Assembly: GCA_002812745.2 (NCBI GenBank)
Contig: NCSJ02000038.1
Coordinates: forward strand, 1 to 64,000
DNA length: 64,000 nt
From: Scytalidium lignicola
Taxonomy: Eukaryota > Ascomycota > Leotiomycetes
Reading direction: 5' to 3'
Under the pieces are notes generated by a model that ran no database searches, was not told where the DNA came from, and saw only the letters and a program-made list of their open reading frames with translations. The position numbers and the translations under genes are program-made. Positions 20,740-32,845 of this stretch are shown piece by piece (positions within the stretch are counted from its first letter, which is position 1; every line of letters starts with the position of its first letter).

Positions 20740-21881
20740 ATCCATTTGCGTAAGGCGGACGAAAATCCGGCCGGTGGACCCGTTTGCTTGGTTTGCTTGG
20801 CGAGAGAGTTGATGCCTGACTCTCTCTCTCGTATTGGTCTCGACTATGTCGCCAGAGATAGAATCGTTGTCCAATGAAAATATCAACAGCTTATGGAGCT
20901 GATTCGCATGGCGGGTTGAAGAACTCTCTCTATATGTAATAATGTTCTCATCCTTATCATCGAATGAATTAAAAAACTAAAGTTGTGACCGCCAACTGTT
21001 GTAATGTACTGTTTGGAGTTGACTTGATTTTTAGGAGGAGCAATAAGACTTCATTCATTCACTGATATATCTAAACTGATGAATCTGCGCGATAGGATAA
21101 TCATGTACTGCTTGTAGATGCTCCGGAAGTATAGATAAGAGAAGCATCGGTTCACTTGTATTGAACTAGGGTAAATCCGAGATCTAAGTAATATTCTGCT
21201 CACTGTTGGCTGTGTTTTTTNATTATTATTAACTTAACTTAACTTTGAAGCTTCTCCGTATTTTTTTNGTTTTTNATTTTTTTAGAATGTAGAGATTGAA
21301 TAGATAAAGCAGTCATACAGTTTAAATTCATAGACATGCTGTTGCATAGAAGATTAATAAGCATTCCCTGTCGTTCAGCATCATTACTCGCCTCGACGTA
21401 GCTGTCATTAATCTTCAACCTTAATGTAGGGAAAGAAATGGTTCCTTTTCGCTGGTGCGATATGCATACCACGAATGGAATGCCGTTTAGAGTTAGTGGA
21501 CTTGAGCTTTATTTGTAGGCAGGATTGATTCCGTAACTCGTGGATTTAATATCTTCTGTACCTGCTCGATAGGGCATCCTTAGCGGTGCTGACTCATCTT
21601 AGCTTCGTACACCTAGATCTATATCACGTACTGAGAACCTTACGATATCTGTCCTTTTACGAAAAAATCCATATCACATTTTGAATCCCAAATACTAATT
21701 TAGGAAGGTTAATCAATTGGGCGATTGTGCAAAACTAGCTTTCCTTAAAACCCGCGTCGCCGGTAATTGGATCTTCTGCCACGGCTCTCCATTTCTGAAA
21801 ATTCTTCATTCTCAGCCACACTTTTCGTTTAATCATCCATCACTTCTGATATAGGCCCGACAGATAGGATATATATTACCA
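20740..21881. other. Intergenic region upstream of the alpha/beta hydrolase gene
   Basis: Only short open frames are found (minus 21239-21472 among them), none recognisable. Three Ns at T-runs (near 21221, 21267, 21275) mark poor sequence. The last 200 bp before 21882 would hold the promoter of the hydrolase gene. Confidence 0.4.
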
Positions 21882-22919
21882 ATGGCTCAGAAATTGACTC
21901 TTCCGGATGGTCGCATTGCTGAATATCTTGTCTCTGGCGACACAAACGGCTTTCCTCTTGTCTGGATCCACGGCACACCAGGAGCATACCAACCAGTCCC
22001 GAGTCTTGTGGCGGCCAGCGAAAAGAAAGGGGTTAAGGTCATCACAATCTCGCGAGCCGGATATGGCAGCTCCTCACGGAACAAAGGAAGATCTGTAGTC
22101 GATGCTGTGGCAGATATCCAAGCCGTGAATGAACATCTAGGAGTGCAGCGCTGCCTCGTGGGTGGTTGGAGCGGCGGTGGTAAGCTTGCATTTCCCCTCA
22201 TTACTTCAATCCCTTCAATCCATTGGGGGTGAAGACTAATTCACAATGCAGGCCCCCATGCATTAGCTTGCGCAGCGCGACTACCCGGTTGTGTCGCCGC
22301 ATTGTCCGTTGCTGGTGTAGGTCCATATAACGTCGAAGGCCTCGACTTTCTCAAGGGCCAAGGCGAAGACAGTAAGTCTAGACCTTCAATAAACAAACTA
22401 AACCAAAAATAAAAATATCTCAAGGGCCTCCTAACTTACACTTTCTTAGACGTCGAAGAATTCAACGCCGCGCTCAAGGGTGAGGAAGAGCTCCAGAAGT
22501 ACTGTCGCGCCCAACGGGAGCAGCTGCTCCAGATGGATCTTGCCGGGATTACTACCGCTCTTGACTCTCTCTTCCCGGAAGTAGACAAGAAGGCCTTGGC
22601 TACTAATGGCGCGATGGGCCAGTATATCGGTGAAGGCTTCCACGAGGCTCTCCGCGTTAGCGCTGATGGCTGGGTGGACGATGATCTGGCTTTCACTAAG
22701 CCGTGGGGTTTTGAATTAAGTGAGATCAAGGTGCCTGTGTTTTTGTATCAGGGAACAGAGGATAAGATGGTGCCGTATGCACATGGTGAGTGGCTTGCGA
22801 AGCAACTGCCGCAGGATAAGGTTAAGAAGCATCTACTTCCTAGTGAGGGACATATGTCGATCTTCTTGGGTCAGGAAGATCTTATGATAGATGAGCTCCT
22901 GGAGATTGCAAAGTTGTAG
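21882..22919 (+). CDS. Alpha/beta-hydrolase fold protein
   Basis: Three exons (21882-22179, 22252-22371, 22450-22919) give 295 aa. The fold is shown by the oxyanion loop VWIHGTPG (about residues 27-34), the nucleophile elbow GGWSGG (Ser about 97), the acid in YQGTEDKMVP (Asp about 244) and the His in PSEGHMS (about 274), so the catalytic triad is complete. There is no signal peptide, so it is probably cytosolic. The family includes esterases, lactonases, epoxide hydrolases and haloalkane-type hydrolases; the substrate cannot be told from sequence alone. Both introns have clean GTAAG donors. A pseudogene lies to the right and a transposon to the left, so it is isolated from the main enzyme block at 36-64 kb, where a lactone hydrolase would be useful. 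Confidence 0.9.
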
Positions 22920-23244
22920 TAGGTGACTTGTCTATCTACTCAGAAAATACACTTGTAATGAAATGTCAAGTCTTTCTCTGAGAAAGTAATATAGACATTA
23001 TGTGACTTGATAAGTTTTATAACGTGATTGACTTTCATTATTTATTATACGGTCTCATTTTACATTCTATTACATACACTTATTAATCTAACATTTAACA
23101 ATAGTAATTTATGATTAATTATAAAATTATAACTACCCGAAGTTAATATCCTTTAGCCCTAACCCCTTAATCAAGTCCAATAAATAGTGCTCACCTAGAC
23201 CATCGGTTAGTTCTCTTCGTTGTCCTTCGAGTTTGCTGCAACGA
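22920..23244. other. Intergenic, 3' ends of two convergent genes
   Basis: AT-rich spacer between the hydrolase gene and the convergent F-box pseudogene. No gene is seen. Confidence 0.4.
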
Positions 23245-24817
23245 CTATTCATTCATTCTGAGCGGGTTCTCCTTCGCTTCAGCCTTCAAGACATACTCCT
23301 CCGCCAGTACGAAAATCCACGGCCTGCCCGATCCTCCCCACGCATTTCCCCTTCCAAATCCACCCCCGGTGAGCATACTGAAAGTGACTGGACGTTGTCT
23401 TCCTGAGCAACCTCTGAACAGCACTTTTCCACGCAGTATTTCCAGTGTACCTGCCCAGGTCCCATTCAGCAACTGTATTTTCTGCAGCAAAACTGTTTCC
23501 ACCTCATTTCCAAGACCGTTACAGAACTTCTCAAGATCGCCCTGGTGTAATGAGACATCCTGGATCGAGACGTGGATAATACGCGACCCGTTTAAAGCAA
23601 GGGCTGAACTAATGTGGTAGAAACCTCTTATTCTGACTGAGTGACTGTCCTGGATAATGGCGCCGAAGTCGTGATGCAAAGATTCGGGTGTTTGGCTGGA
23701 GAACATTGCACGGAGATATTTGTCAATAAAGTGCTCTTCTCCGGTCGCAAGAAGAATATCTCGGCGCAAAACAGGGATACTTTCATATCAAATTTGAGAC
23801 TCCTAAGGGACAGACACACAGCATGGAGGTCGGGACCGATCATGGAATAGCTGCCTAGAGAGGGAAAACAACTGATATGTATCTCTCGCAGTTTTATTCC
23901 TGCTCTGTGGACGGCAGTCAGTAACTCGGAGAGAAGCCTTGCTGGTGTGAGCTCAGATCCTCCTTCTAGCTCCTGGATTGCCTCCTAGTTTAGAGGGCTT
24001 GTCATAAATGGAGCGAGTTCCGTTACCTTCCTTAGAAATAAGGTAGACACAGTTAAATACGAGGGAATATAAAAATCCGTTCCATCAACGGAGTGTAGGG
24101 AGCAGCAGCGTGACAGTTGGGACATTGATAGCACAAGACTCTTAACAAAAGATCCATCCGTGATTAGTTGATATTGCTCCTCATGTTTTTGACGATATTC
24201 TGCATGGAATTGACGAAGAAAGCTCTGGTATACGAGAGTTCTTGCATCTTCGGTATTCTCTTTCTCCGGGTCAAAATAATCGTCCCATGCTGAACAAACA
24301 GAGTTGTAATAGGTCGCCGTCTTATCATACTTCCTAAACAAGTGCCGATTGCGGGCGCTGTAGTAGTTCTCATAGTAATAGTCTGCCTCTTTCTCATATT
24401 TTTTAGTGATCGGATATAGACGCCTCATTCGAAATTTTTTGAATAGTAGCAAATCCATAGCAAGCTCTCTTGGGCGATAATTAAGGATAACTTGGATGCG
24501 GCGAAACCCCGAAGCAATGAGAGGGTTACTAGAAATGATACTGTTCACATAATCAAGGGACGCCTGATCAATTCGTACTTGAAGAATTGGGCACAGGAAT
24601 GGCGATGCAGCTTGGTAAAGGGAACGGCATACTAGACGTGCGTTTTGGATGTTCTTACGACAAATTTTACTGTCTTGTACCGATTTGTGAAATCTATATT
24701 TGATTTTACTTTGGTTCGTGGTTTGCGGATGTACGAGATACTCGTAAACGTCGCGAAGGATATCCACGGGAGGCCGAGGATGCTGATTGCTCTAATTTCA
24801 TCGTGACAAGAGTCCAT
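23245..24817 (-). pseudogene. F-box-like protein gene with a stop and two frameshifts
   Basis: ATG at 24817 opens MDSCHDEIRAISILGLP. The frame then slips by one base at a C-run near 24768 into VDILRDVYEYL, which completes an F-box-like motif; ARLVCRSLYQAASPF follows about 40 residues on. The body (24767-23985) is charged and Tyr-rich. It ends at a TAG (23985-23987), after which the same frame stays open (EAIQELEGG...). A second one-base slip at a T-run near 23768-23771 leads into the final frame, RRDILLATGEEHF...PLRMNE, ending at 23245. F-box proteins normally recruit targets to SCF ubiquitin ligases. Both slips would be mended by one extra base in a homopolymer, so they may be sequencing errors. 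The TAG looks like CAG to TAG. Total length is about 520 codons. Confidence 0.6.
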
Positions 24818-25538
24818 AGCTCATAGCTGAGCTTGATATTTTCAGTCGATATTGTGGATAATGTCCTCAACTAAGCATTAAGTTCTGTTCGGAGTCATAG
24901 TCGAGGAAGTGTTGTAAGCCTGTTAAAATCCATCCCCACCTTAATTCATAGGCAGCGCTACTGCTCTCCTACTCTTAGAATCAGGTTAACGTTGGCATTC
25001 AAGTCTATTGGCCGATTCCGTTTTGCAAAACTGAAAGCCTAGGCTCCGCAAGAATAATATAAAGTAACGGGATGCTAGTATCTTAAAATAAAATTATACC
25101 AGGAAATTTAAGATAAAAAANGTCGTGTACGAATAATAAGTACTGAATTAATATTTTTCTTTGCTACATGTCATACTTAATTATTGAGCAGCTAGAAGAT
25201 ATAATCTAAGATCGTTAAGAATACTTTATCTGAGAAGTCTATTAAACCGTTTCCTATAGTTAATAAGCAGAGCAAATGGCTTCAACGGATAAGATCATTT
25301 TGTAACGGAATAACTGCCAGACAAACATAATTCTAGTTATCTATGTTCGTACAATACATGCGGATTTTACCCCTTCAAGATATTGATCCGTGCATCATAA
25401 GCAAGATATGGCACATGTAGCATCTAAGTACATACAGTATAGATAAGAACAGAGCTCCTGTCTTGCAAACGTGGCTCTGTTCAAACGTAAAGTGTTCTAT
25501 CGAGATAAATATTCTCTTTACGCACACCAATGTTACAA
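24818..25538. other. Intergenic, AT-rich, no gene seen
   Basis: Spacer between the F-box pseudogene and the Dal5-like permease. It has stops in all frames and one N at an A-run near 25121. Nothing is recognised. Confidence 0.4.
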
Positions 25539-27295
25539 CTAGTAAATGTACTCGAAGTTAGGATTTTCTTTGTCTGTCAGATCCATGAATGCAGTCTGGT
25601 TCAGGGCCTCGAGTTCGCCATTCTGACGCATCTGCTCCCTAATCTCCTCCTTGCGTTTGTTCTCCCATATGAATGCGTATCTAAAAACAAAGAACAGAGT
25701 GAGCTCAATGAAGTTAGCGATCAGCAATGATCCAATTCCTAGGCCATACTTTGGTGCCTGGGAGGACTTGTAGAAGAATGGGCTAGCGATATTACCCACG
25801 CAAGCGCCGAACCAGGTCATACCAGCCACAATCATCTTCTTGGATTGGCCAGCAGTATTGGAAATAACGACCGAGAGACAAATGACGAAAGAGGCTTGGT
25901 ACGAGCCTGTTAGATAACTAAGAGATACGGAGTTAGTTTAACTCATAGCTGGATAACACTAGAACAATCTTACAAACAGATTAGGCGGCCGACGTAGGCA
26001 TCTGTAGGAGCGAGGAGAAATCCAAGAGCGCCTGCAATAGTTGGGAGCATGAAGAGCGCGCTCACCAATGTACGACAGTTCTTAGGCATGTAATGGTTGC
26101 AGAGTGCGCCAAGTCCGATCCAGATTACGACCAGGGCTCCTTGAGGTATGCCTAAGAGAGCAGTATGCAGAGTATCAAAACCCAGGCCCTGGATGACGAG
26201 GGTAGAAAAGTTCGAAATACCTCCGTTGGGGATATTGCTAACAAAACCAAAGAAGAAAAAGAGCCAAGTCTTATAGTCAAGATAGGCCTCCCTAACTTGG
26301 CGCCAGTTGATATGATTCTGCTCTACACCAGTCTGATTCTGTCGCATACGTGCGATCATCAACAGGCGCTCCTCATGGCTGAATCCACGAAAGGTCGCAG
26401 GGGAGTTAGGTATAAAAAGGAAAAGGATGACGGCCCAGAGGACACAGAACGCCCCGACGATGAGGAACTCGTATCTCCAAGACTGCAGGGTGCCATGGAT
26501 ATTTCCAATTCCGTAGCCTAAATTGCTATTCATATTAATCGTCTATCGCTTTGCGTATACAGATAAGGATAAACAAACCAATCAGACCACCACCAGCAAC
26601 ACCGATGCCATTAAATGCATACCACGCAGAAACGCGGGTGGGCTGCTCAGATCTGGTGTAGTACATGCTCGTGATTAACATGAATGCGGGATCGGCGATA
26701 GCTTCAAAAGCACCAGAAATGACCCTCAAGGCAGCTAGACCGCCGAAGCTCTTTGCCCCAGCCTGTGCCATCAGGAATGCTCCCCACAAGAAAATATTGG
26801 CAGCCAGATACCAGCCAGGTGGGCAACGCTGCATGATTAAGTTGGAGGGGATGGCCCACATAAGCCATCCAAAGTAGAACAAGGAAGACAGCCACGAATA
26901 ATCCTGGGCGTTGAGGGCCAGGTCCTTCTTGATACCGAAGATGGCTGCGTAGGAGAGCGTAGTCTTATCAACGTACTATGATGGTAGGTTAGAGGCAGGG
27001 AATTTGAATTTGATCCCCATCGAGGGGCGATACAAGCACTCACGTAAAAAAAGTAACAGACGCCAAGCAATGGCAGGATCCTGTAATCTAGCTTTCGTCG
27101 CAACTTAGCCTCCGCTATCCTGTCTATGTGCTCATCCGTCGGGTAGCGCAAAAGAGCCTCAGCGTAGATCTCGCGATGTGGCTGGTGAATGCTTTGGATC
27201 AAGACCGCTTTCTTCTGCGGTTCCCCAGCATCTTCGACCCAGGTCGCCGCTGTGGTAGCCGCATCTTGGCTCTTGCTCTCTTCTATACCAGACAT
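25539..27295 (-). CDS. MFS permease of the allantoate/anion:cation symporter (Dal5-like) family
   Basis: Four exons (27295-27044, 26975-26579, 26517-25974, 25917-25539) give 523 aa. A hydrophilic N-terminus with a DEHIDRIAEAKLRRKLD segment leads into YRILPLLGVCYFFYYVDKTTL, the hallmark start of Dal5-type carriers. About twelve membrane segments follow, with GGLAALRVISGAFEA, a central loop (SHEERLLMIARMRQNQTG) and GRLICFYLTGSYQASF spanning the last intron. Members import allantoate, nicotinate, pantothenate, vitamins or other organic anions across the plasma membrane. The substrate is not predictable here. Splice sites are canonical and the frame is intact. It lies head to tail with a second MFS gene. 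Confidence 0.9.
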
Positions 27296-28284
27296 ATCGA
27301 GCTAGGATGGAAACCAAAGGAGTCGTGAAAACCTCCACAAAGATAAGTCGCTGCAAGAGGATCACCACCTCGAAAACGTGGAAACCTCTGGGCCAGCAAC
27401 TGGGTCTAGAAAGCAGAGAATTAAACGGACCTGGATCTCTATGAGCACCAAGTGTGGTCTCTACAGCCCCAACTATATATCTGGAACCCCTCGCTTTTGT
27501 TTTCACCGCTCAGTGATGTTGGGCCCTTAAACCCCAGCATTCTGGGGTCGTGCGGGGATTGCACCTGGCCAGCTCTTTGTCGCGGGGTGGTATGGAGGCT
27601 CGGGAGGTTTCCAGAAATGGAAGGTGGAAAGTTCATCTGGCGTCTTATTGGGCCCATCCGCGACTGGATAGGTGGGATATGATTTTGGGTTGGTGCTCAA
27701 GGGTATGGTGTTAAATCGCATCCTGACTCCTACTTAACATGTGTAAATAAAGGCTGGATTATTCGGCGATTTTTAAATTAATCGCTATACTGAGAATCCG
27801 CGGATTAATTAAATTAAAAAGGGAAAGTAAAGTAGATATAAAGAGCTTTGCATAAGAAGAACTTGTATAAAAGAAATCTTCATAATCTTTTAAAATAAAA
27901 ATAAAGCGCGCTGCTTAAGTTTGGATCTAATTCGTGGAAAAAGCTTTGAGGAGGTTTTTGCTAGTCCAGAAGAGGAATTTGGACATTTCTGCAGATCTTC
28001 TAGGCCGTGGCTAAATCCACACGACCCTTTCGTAAAATCTACGAGCACGAGAAACCAGTTTCCTCTGTTTAACAGTATATACCTACATTTATCTCTTTTT
28101 ATTATATGTATTAAAGAGAAGTGCAATCAATCATTTTAAACCTTTAGATTTATGAATTTAGTGTTTATCAATTCTACAAATCTTTTAAAATTGAAATTTA
28201 TGATATCTAGAGATGAATGATGGATAAGCTCTGGCCACTGTAGGGTGTAGGGATGAAATAGATACGCATAACGTAGCTTTCCTC
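27296..28284. other. Intergenic between two MFS genes
   Basis: Contains the promoter of the Dal5-like gene (27296 upward) and an AT-rich segment at about 27750-28260. Short frames at 27890-28139 on both strands are not recognisable. Confidence 0.4.
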
Positions 28285-30322
28285 TCACACAGCATGCGTT
28301 GCATTCTTGCTCTTATGCCGGATCCGTTCTCCATACTTGTCAAGCATTAATATTTTTCTCAATTATAGATTGATAATAATGAGACTTACATAAAATAGTA
28401 TGAAAGGTATAGGTATGAAGAGTATCGATAACCCTCCTAACAGAGAGTTTCCAGGACCGACTCCAAGATTGCGGAATAAAGCCCGCGCCTATTTAGAAGA
28501 AAACACCCATCAACCTCAGGTGGAAATAGAATGGTTAGAACCAGCAAACTTACAAAGAGCGGAAAGACTACACCACATGATGCCCTGAAAAGAGTATTCC
28601 CTGCTAGAACCGACGCTGCGTATTGCGGATAGGCCATGCTGAGATAAGTGAGTACCGGCATGAAGAGAGTGATTATGCTAACGGTAAAAAAACCAGATCC
28701 TACGAGGGGTACCATCCAGTGGATATTCGCATGTGACGTCCAGCCGTACCAGAATAAACAGATTGGAAGAGTGAAAGCCCCGAAGAAAGTCGGTGGGATA
28801 ATCACTTCAGGTTTAACCGGTGGTCTGGTGAATCGTGGGACGATGTATTTACGAACCCAGAGCAAGTAGCATGGTAGTGTGACGAGTCCCCCAACGAAGA
28901 TACCCAAGAATACCAATCCTTGTTGGCCGGTATTGAATCCATAGATCCCCCCAAAGAGAAGCGGAAATGACTCAAACCACAAATATAATAACCCGTACAG
29001 GAGAGCGCTGTATAAGTCTACAAAGAAGATAATGGGTTCAGAGAATGTCAGCGTAAATGCTCTGCCAAGGACAATAAGAGTATCCTTCACCGTTACCTCT
29101 GTGGCATTGATCTCCGACTGGCTTTTTAGTGTGAGATCACCAGTTTCCTTCCTCATCCTCTGTGCCCTCCGATATAATATATTGCTTGCACTTGTCTCAG
29201 GCATAAAGAAGAAGAGCACAATCAATACAACCGTACATAGCCAGGTGAGCTCCCAAATAGTCCAGCACCATCCTTTTGCCTGAGCTGCAAAACCACCTAC
29301 GAGAGGACCGAAGACAGGCCCCAGCACTCCACAAGCACCAAATATGCTAATCCAATATGGAGCCTCTACCGGTCGATATATGTCCATGATTGTTGCCCCA
29401 CCAGTGGCAAGAACTGGCCCTCCAAAGAATCCGGTCAGGAACCTGAAGACGAGCAACATTCCTATGTCGACCGCGTACCCTGTCGGAACCTCTAGGAGCA
29501 CAAAGACAAATAGTGTCCAAAAGCAAATCCTGCTACGACCGATTGTTGGTATTTCGGACATCGGAGCAAAGAGCATGGGACCCAGACCATAACCACTGCA
29601 GATAGTGTTAGTGACTTGATCATTACCTGAGAATGAAAAAAAAAATCTATATGTGCTGAAATTTAGGTTAAATAGGAGCGTTAAAACGAAACATGCTACA
29701 CATACAGGACAAATAACGAGAGACCTAGAGTTGCCACAACCACGCTGGCGCCAAATTTCTCCATAATGCTTATCTCTCCAGGTGTATAGATGGAGCTGCC
29801 TATGTAGATCCCAAAGTTTAGGAAGCATATCTGAAAAGTTATCAACAACTTGCGGGATGCTGACCAGTTCTGGGGATTCTTCATGCATGATGTTAGTATT
29901 GTCAATGGAGAGAAGATAGTAGATGAATATTAAACCTCCTGATCATTAGGTCCATACCAGTCCACCAGACGCACACCTAATATCTCCTTGTTTCTCGGAG
30001 TCTCTTGAGGTGAGGCTAATGTATCCATAAAGTTATGCGTGGAGTTTGTACCGGCAGCTTGGTTCTGCTCCTTATCGTCGCCATTATTTAGACTAGCCGT
30101 TATGTGATTCTGGAACTCAGCAAGGCCGGAATGCTCTCCCGAAGTGGATGAAGCTGCTGTTGTATTTTTTTGGACACATTGTTTCCACAAGGTTGGATCT
30201 ACTTCATCTGGGAATTTCAGGAGCTTATTTCTGGAGAGAAAACGGACAACTTGACCGAAGACGGTATCACGAAAGTGATTCATGATGACTAATGTCCTTC
30301 TTGACAGTTGATTGCAGAACAT
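28285..30322 (-). CDS. MFS transporter of the polyspecific drug/polyamine (DHA1) type
   Basis: Five exons (30322-29936, 29878-29706, 29595-28554, 28488-28390, 28335-28285) give 583 aa. A start at the inner Met (30283) is also possible and would begin MNHFRDTVFGQVVRF. The long cytosolic N-terminus ends in DWYGPNDQENPQNWS, the usual lead-in of this family. Next come GLGPMLFAPMSEIPTIGRS and RFLTGFFGGPVLATGG (motif regions) and a central loop. The last exon is basic (YGERIRHKSKNATHAV). Homologues export drugs, toxins or polyamines at the plasma membrane. It is transcribed divergently from a Zn2Cys6 regulator 290 bp away, a common arrangement for a transporter and its own activator. Confidence 0.9.
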
Positions 30323-30611
30323 AGAGCGACATGATGGTGCTATTTAATAACCGCGTCATCTTTGACTGCATGGGGTAGTTTAAATAAACAAATCGGATTT
30401 AAGGGGCTTCAGACTATGAAGAGATAAGACGCAGAGGCAAAGTCTGGGACAGTGATGGTGCTATGAGGAGGCAGCGGCCGCAGTGTGCCGCAGAGCGGGT
30501 GAAGAGCGGCCGGTCGCCCGTATTCAACTAGGCTTTTCTCCATGGTATATGAAGCCGCTCGAGGCCGCTCGTAATACGTCGGGAATCCACAACCGCTCTT
30601 CGACTCCAAGC
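30323..30611. promoter_or_regulatory. Shared divergent promoter with CGG/CCG triplets
   Basis: The 289 bp between the MFS gene (-) and the Zn2Cys6 gene (+) hold a cluster of the triplets that Zn2Cys6 proteins bind. These are CGGCCG at 30475-30480, CCG at 30488-30490, CGG at 30496-30498, CGGCCGG at 30507-30513 and CCG at 30518-30520, with further GCCGCTCGAG/GCCGCTCG copies near 30554-30570. Binding by the neighbouring regulator is inferred, not shown. Confidence 0.4.
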
Positions 30612-32488
30612 ATGGACGATGGAACTGATAAGGCTGCTAACGTCTGCGCATCGTGCAAGCAGTATAAGCGCAAGTGTAACAAGACCCTTCCCAGCTGCTC
30701 TACATGCTCACGGTAGGAAGATTATCCGAGTAGTAATTATTGAGCGGGTTGGCTGATCTTGTACAGGCTGCATCGAGCATGTAACTATTCTACCCTTGAC
30801 TTTACTCGAGCAAGGCCCAAAGAAGAAATTGCGCTACTGAGAGCTCGGGTTGAGGAATTAGAGAAGCTAATTGAGAGGTCAATAGCTGTGAATACGCCAG
30901 GATCAACGTTACCAGCCTCATCTCCAATCAAAGAGGTCAATGATTGTGGCCAGTCTAGCCAGTCTAATCTCTCTTCGAGGTTATTTTTTCTCGACCAAAG
31001 GACATTTACGCATCTCCACTGCAGGCTGCCGCTGGTTTCGGTGCCGCTGCCCAATAAGTTGGTAAATGCCCTGGGTGATGAACATTGCCAGCCGCGGGGC
31101 ATGGAACAGTTGGTATCTCGTTATTTTGACACCTTTCATGGCTGGATGCCGATAATTAGCAAGACGCGCATGAAGAGAGTTCTGGACCGCTCTGCAGGTA
31201 ATATCCAGGCAGAGATGGGTTTTCTCCTCTCTTGTATGAAGTTATTGTTACAGAAACCCGAGAATGAAGCTCTACCGGAAGATATATCCCTATATGGGAT
31301 TGTGAAAGCAGACTGGCTGCAGTTAGAGATGGTCGGGCTGCAATCACTTGAAGTTGTACAGGGTGGAATCCTGATAGGGGTTTATGAACTGAGTCATGGC
31401 ATTTATCCAGCTGCATACATGAGTGTGGCACAATGTGCCAGGCAAGCTATCTCCATCGGACTTCATAATTGCGAAGCACCGGAGTTTCTTCAACCATGGG
31501 CAGATTGGGAGGAGGAGATTCGAGTCTGGTGGTTTATTGTAATACTAGACAGGTATGCCAAGCTATTTTAACAGGAAAATATGCTAATAAAGCTAGATAC
31601 GTTACGATAGGTCGGGAGCTTCGACCACTATGTACGGAAGATCCGAAGAAACACACACCTCTACCAGCGGATACTGAGGCTTGGGATCAGGGAGTCAGTA
31701 AATTAAATATTGATGCAAATACCGCTGACTTGTTCTAGGCTATGATTTCACCAGAAAGGCTCTATGCATCATCACCAGCGACAGCAATCACGAGTCCCTA
31801 TGCTCGTCTAGCACAGGCATTCAACCTACTAGGTCGAGTAATTAGACACTGCGATGACCAAGACCAGGATATCGTCTTCATGTTGGAAGAAATGAACACC
31901 CTCCACCAAGCTACATGTGCTCTACTAGACCTGATAAAAGGTGACGAGTCTGAAGATTCTTATGTGGCCTTATCAGTATGCTTTAAGTAGGTTGAATATG
32001 TATGCGGTCAATGCTACCTTGTTAATACGTTTGATATTATCTCTAGCGCTCTTATGAAGCTCCATAAGAATTTCTTATATAACTCATTTCATCAGGTACT
32101 TGTGGATAAGGCTGGCCCCAAGCTGGCTCCTAGTATCCGCGAGTATACAGAGCGATCGCTAAATACCATGCGAGATGCTTCACTCCAAGCCCTGGATCTG
32201 GCACAGGAGTTAGAACGGCGGGTTGTAGTATCGGGAGTTGACAAGCTTAGCCCCCTAGTGATGCATTGTTTGTATCGAGCCGCATTCTGGCTTTCGTATC
32301 TTGCTGGTGTTAACCGAGAAGAGAGGTTTATAATTGGACGATCAATTATTGATCGAGTATTGAAAGCATTAAGTTCGAGATGGAAAATTGCCGGTAGGTA
32401 TAAATTTCTAGCCCTAATCCCACTATCCTAACACCAAGTAGGCATATACTTAGAGATGCTCGAGGCCGTCCATCAAGAAGGTAGATAG
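30612..32488 (+). CDS. Zn2Cys6 (Gal4-type) transcription factor with fungal regulatory domain
   Basis: Six exons (30612-30712, 30767-31552, 31597-31693, 31739-31986, 32047-32393, 32442-32488) give 541 aa. The start at 30612 puts the zinc cluster at the N-terminus; an upstream in-frame ATG exists at 30483. Cysteines at 12, 15, 22, 29, 32 and 39 fit C-x2-C-x6-C-x6-C-x2-C-x6-C, with the cluster interrupted by intron 1. A coiled-coil-like linker (EEIALLRARVEELEKLIE) follows. The fungal transcription factor middle-homology region then spans YFDTFHGWMPIISK to LPADTEAWDQGAMISPE. The protein is nuclear and likely controls the divergent MFS gene and formerly the adjacent P450. Two introns are only 44-45 nt. 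All junctions keep the frame. Confidence 0.88.
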
Positions 32489-32845
32489 AGCATGTATGGT
32501 CTCTCTAGACTTCCTGTTAAGGCCTCTATTTCGAATGCATTAAGTGTAGATTTTAAAGTAGGCCGTTAAGTATAAGTACTAATGTGTTCAAATGCACTAT
32601 ATACTTAACTTAAAAAGATAACATTAACAGTTAACGTTTAAACATGAGAAATGATAACAAGTAAAATAGCTCTATAATAAAATGGGCTCAATTGTAATCC
32701 GATGATAAAGAAAATAAATAAAGTAGCTCAGATTGCTGATCTTATGGTGGATGTCATCGTCATCGTCAAGTTATTGAATTTCCGTGGTATGAAACGAACG
32801 CCTGCATCTCTTGGATGCTTTAAGTGTGTACTAATGTTGAAGTAC
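32489..32845. other. Intergenic, nothing recognised
   Basis: Spacer between the Zn2Cys6 gene and the P450 fragment, AT-rich, without a supportable ORF. Confidence 0.4.
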
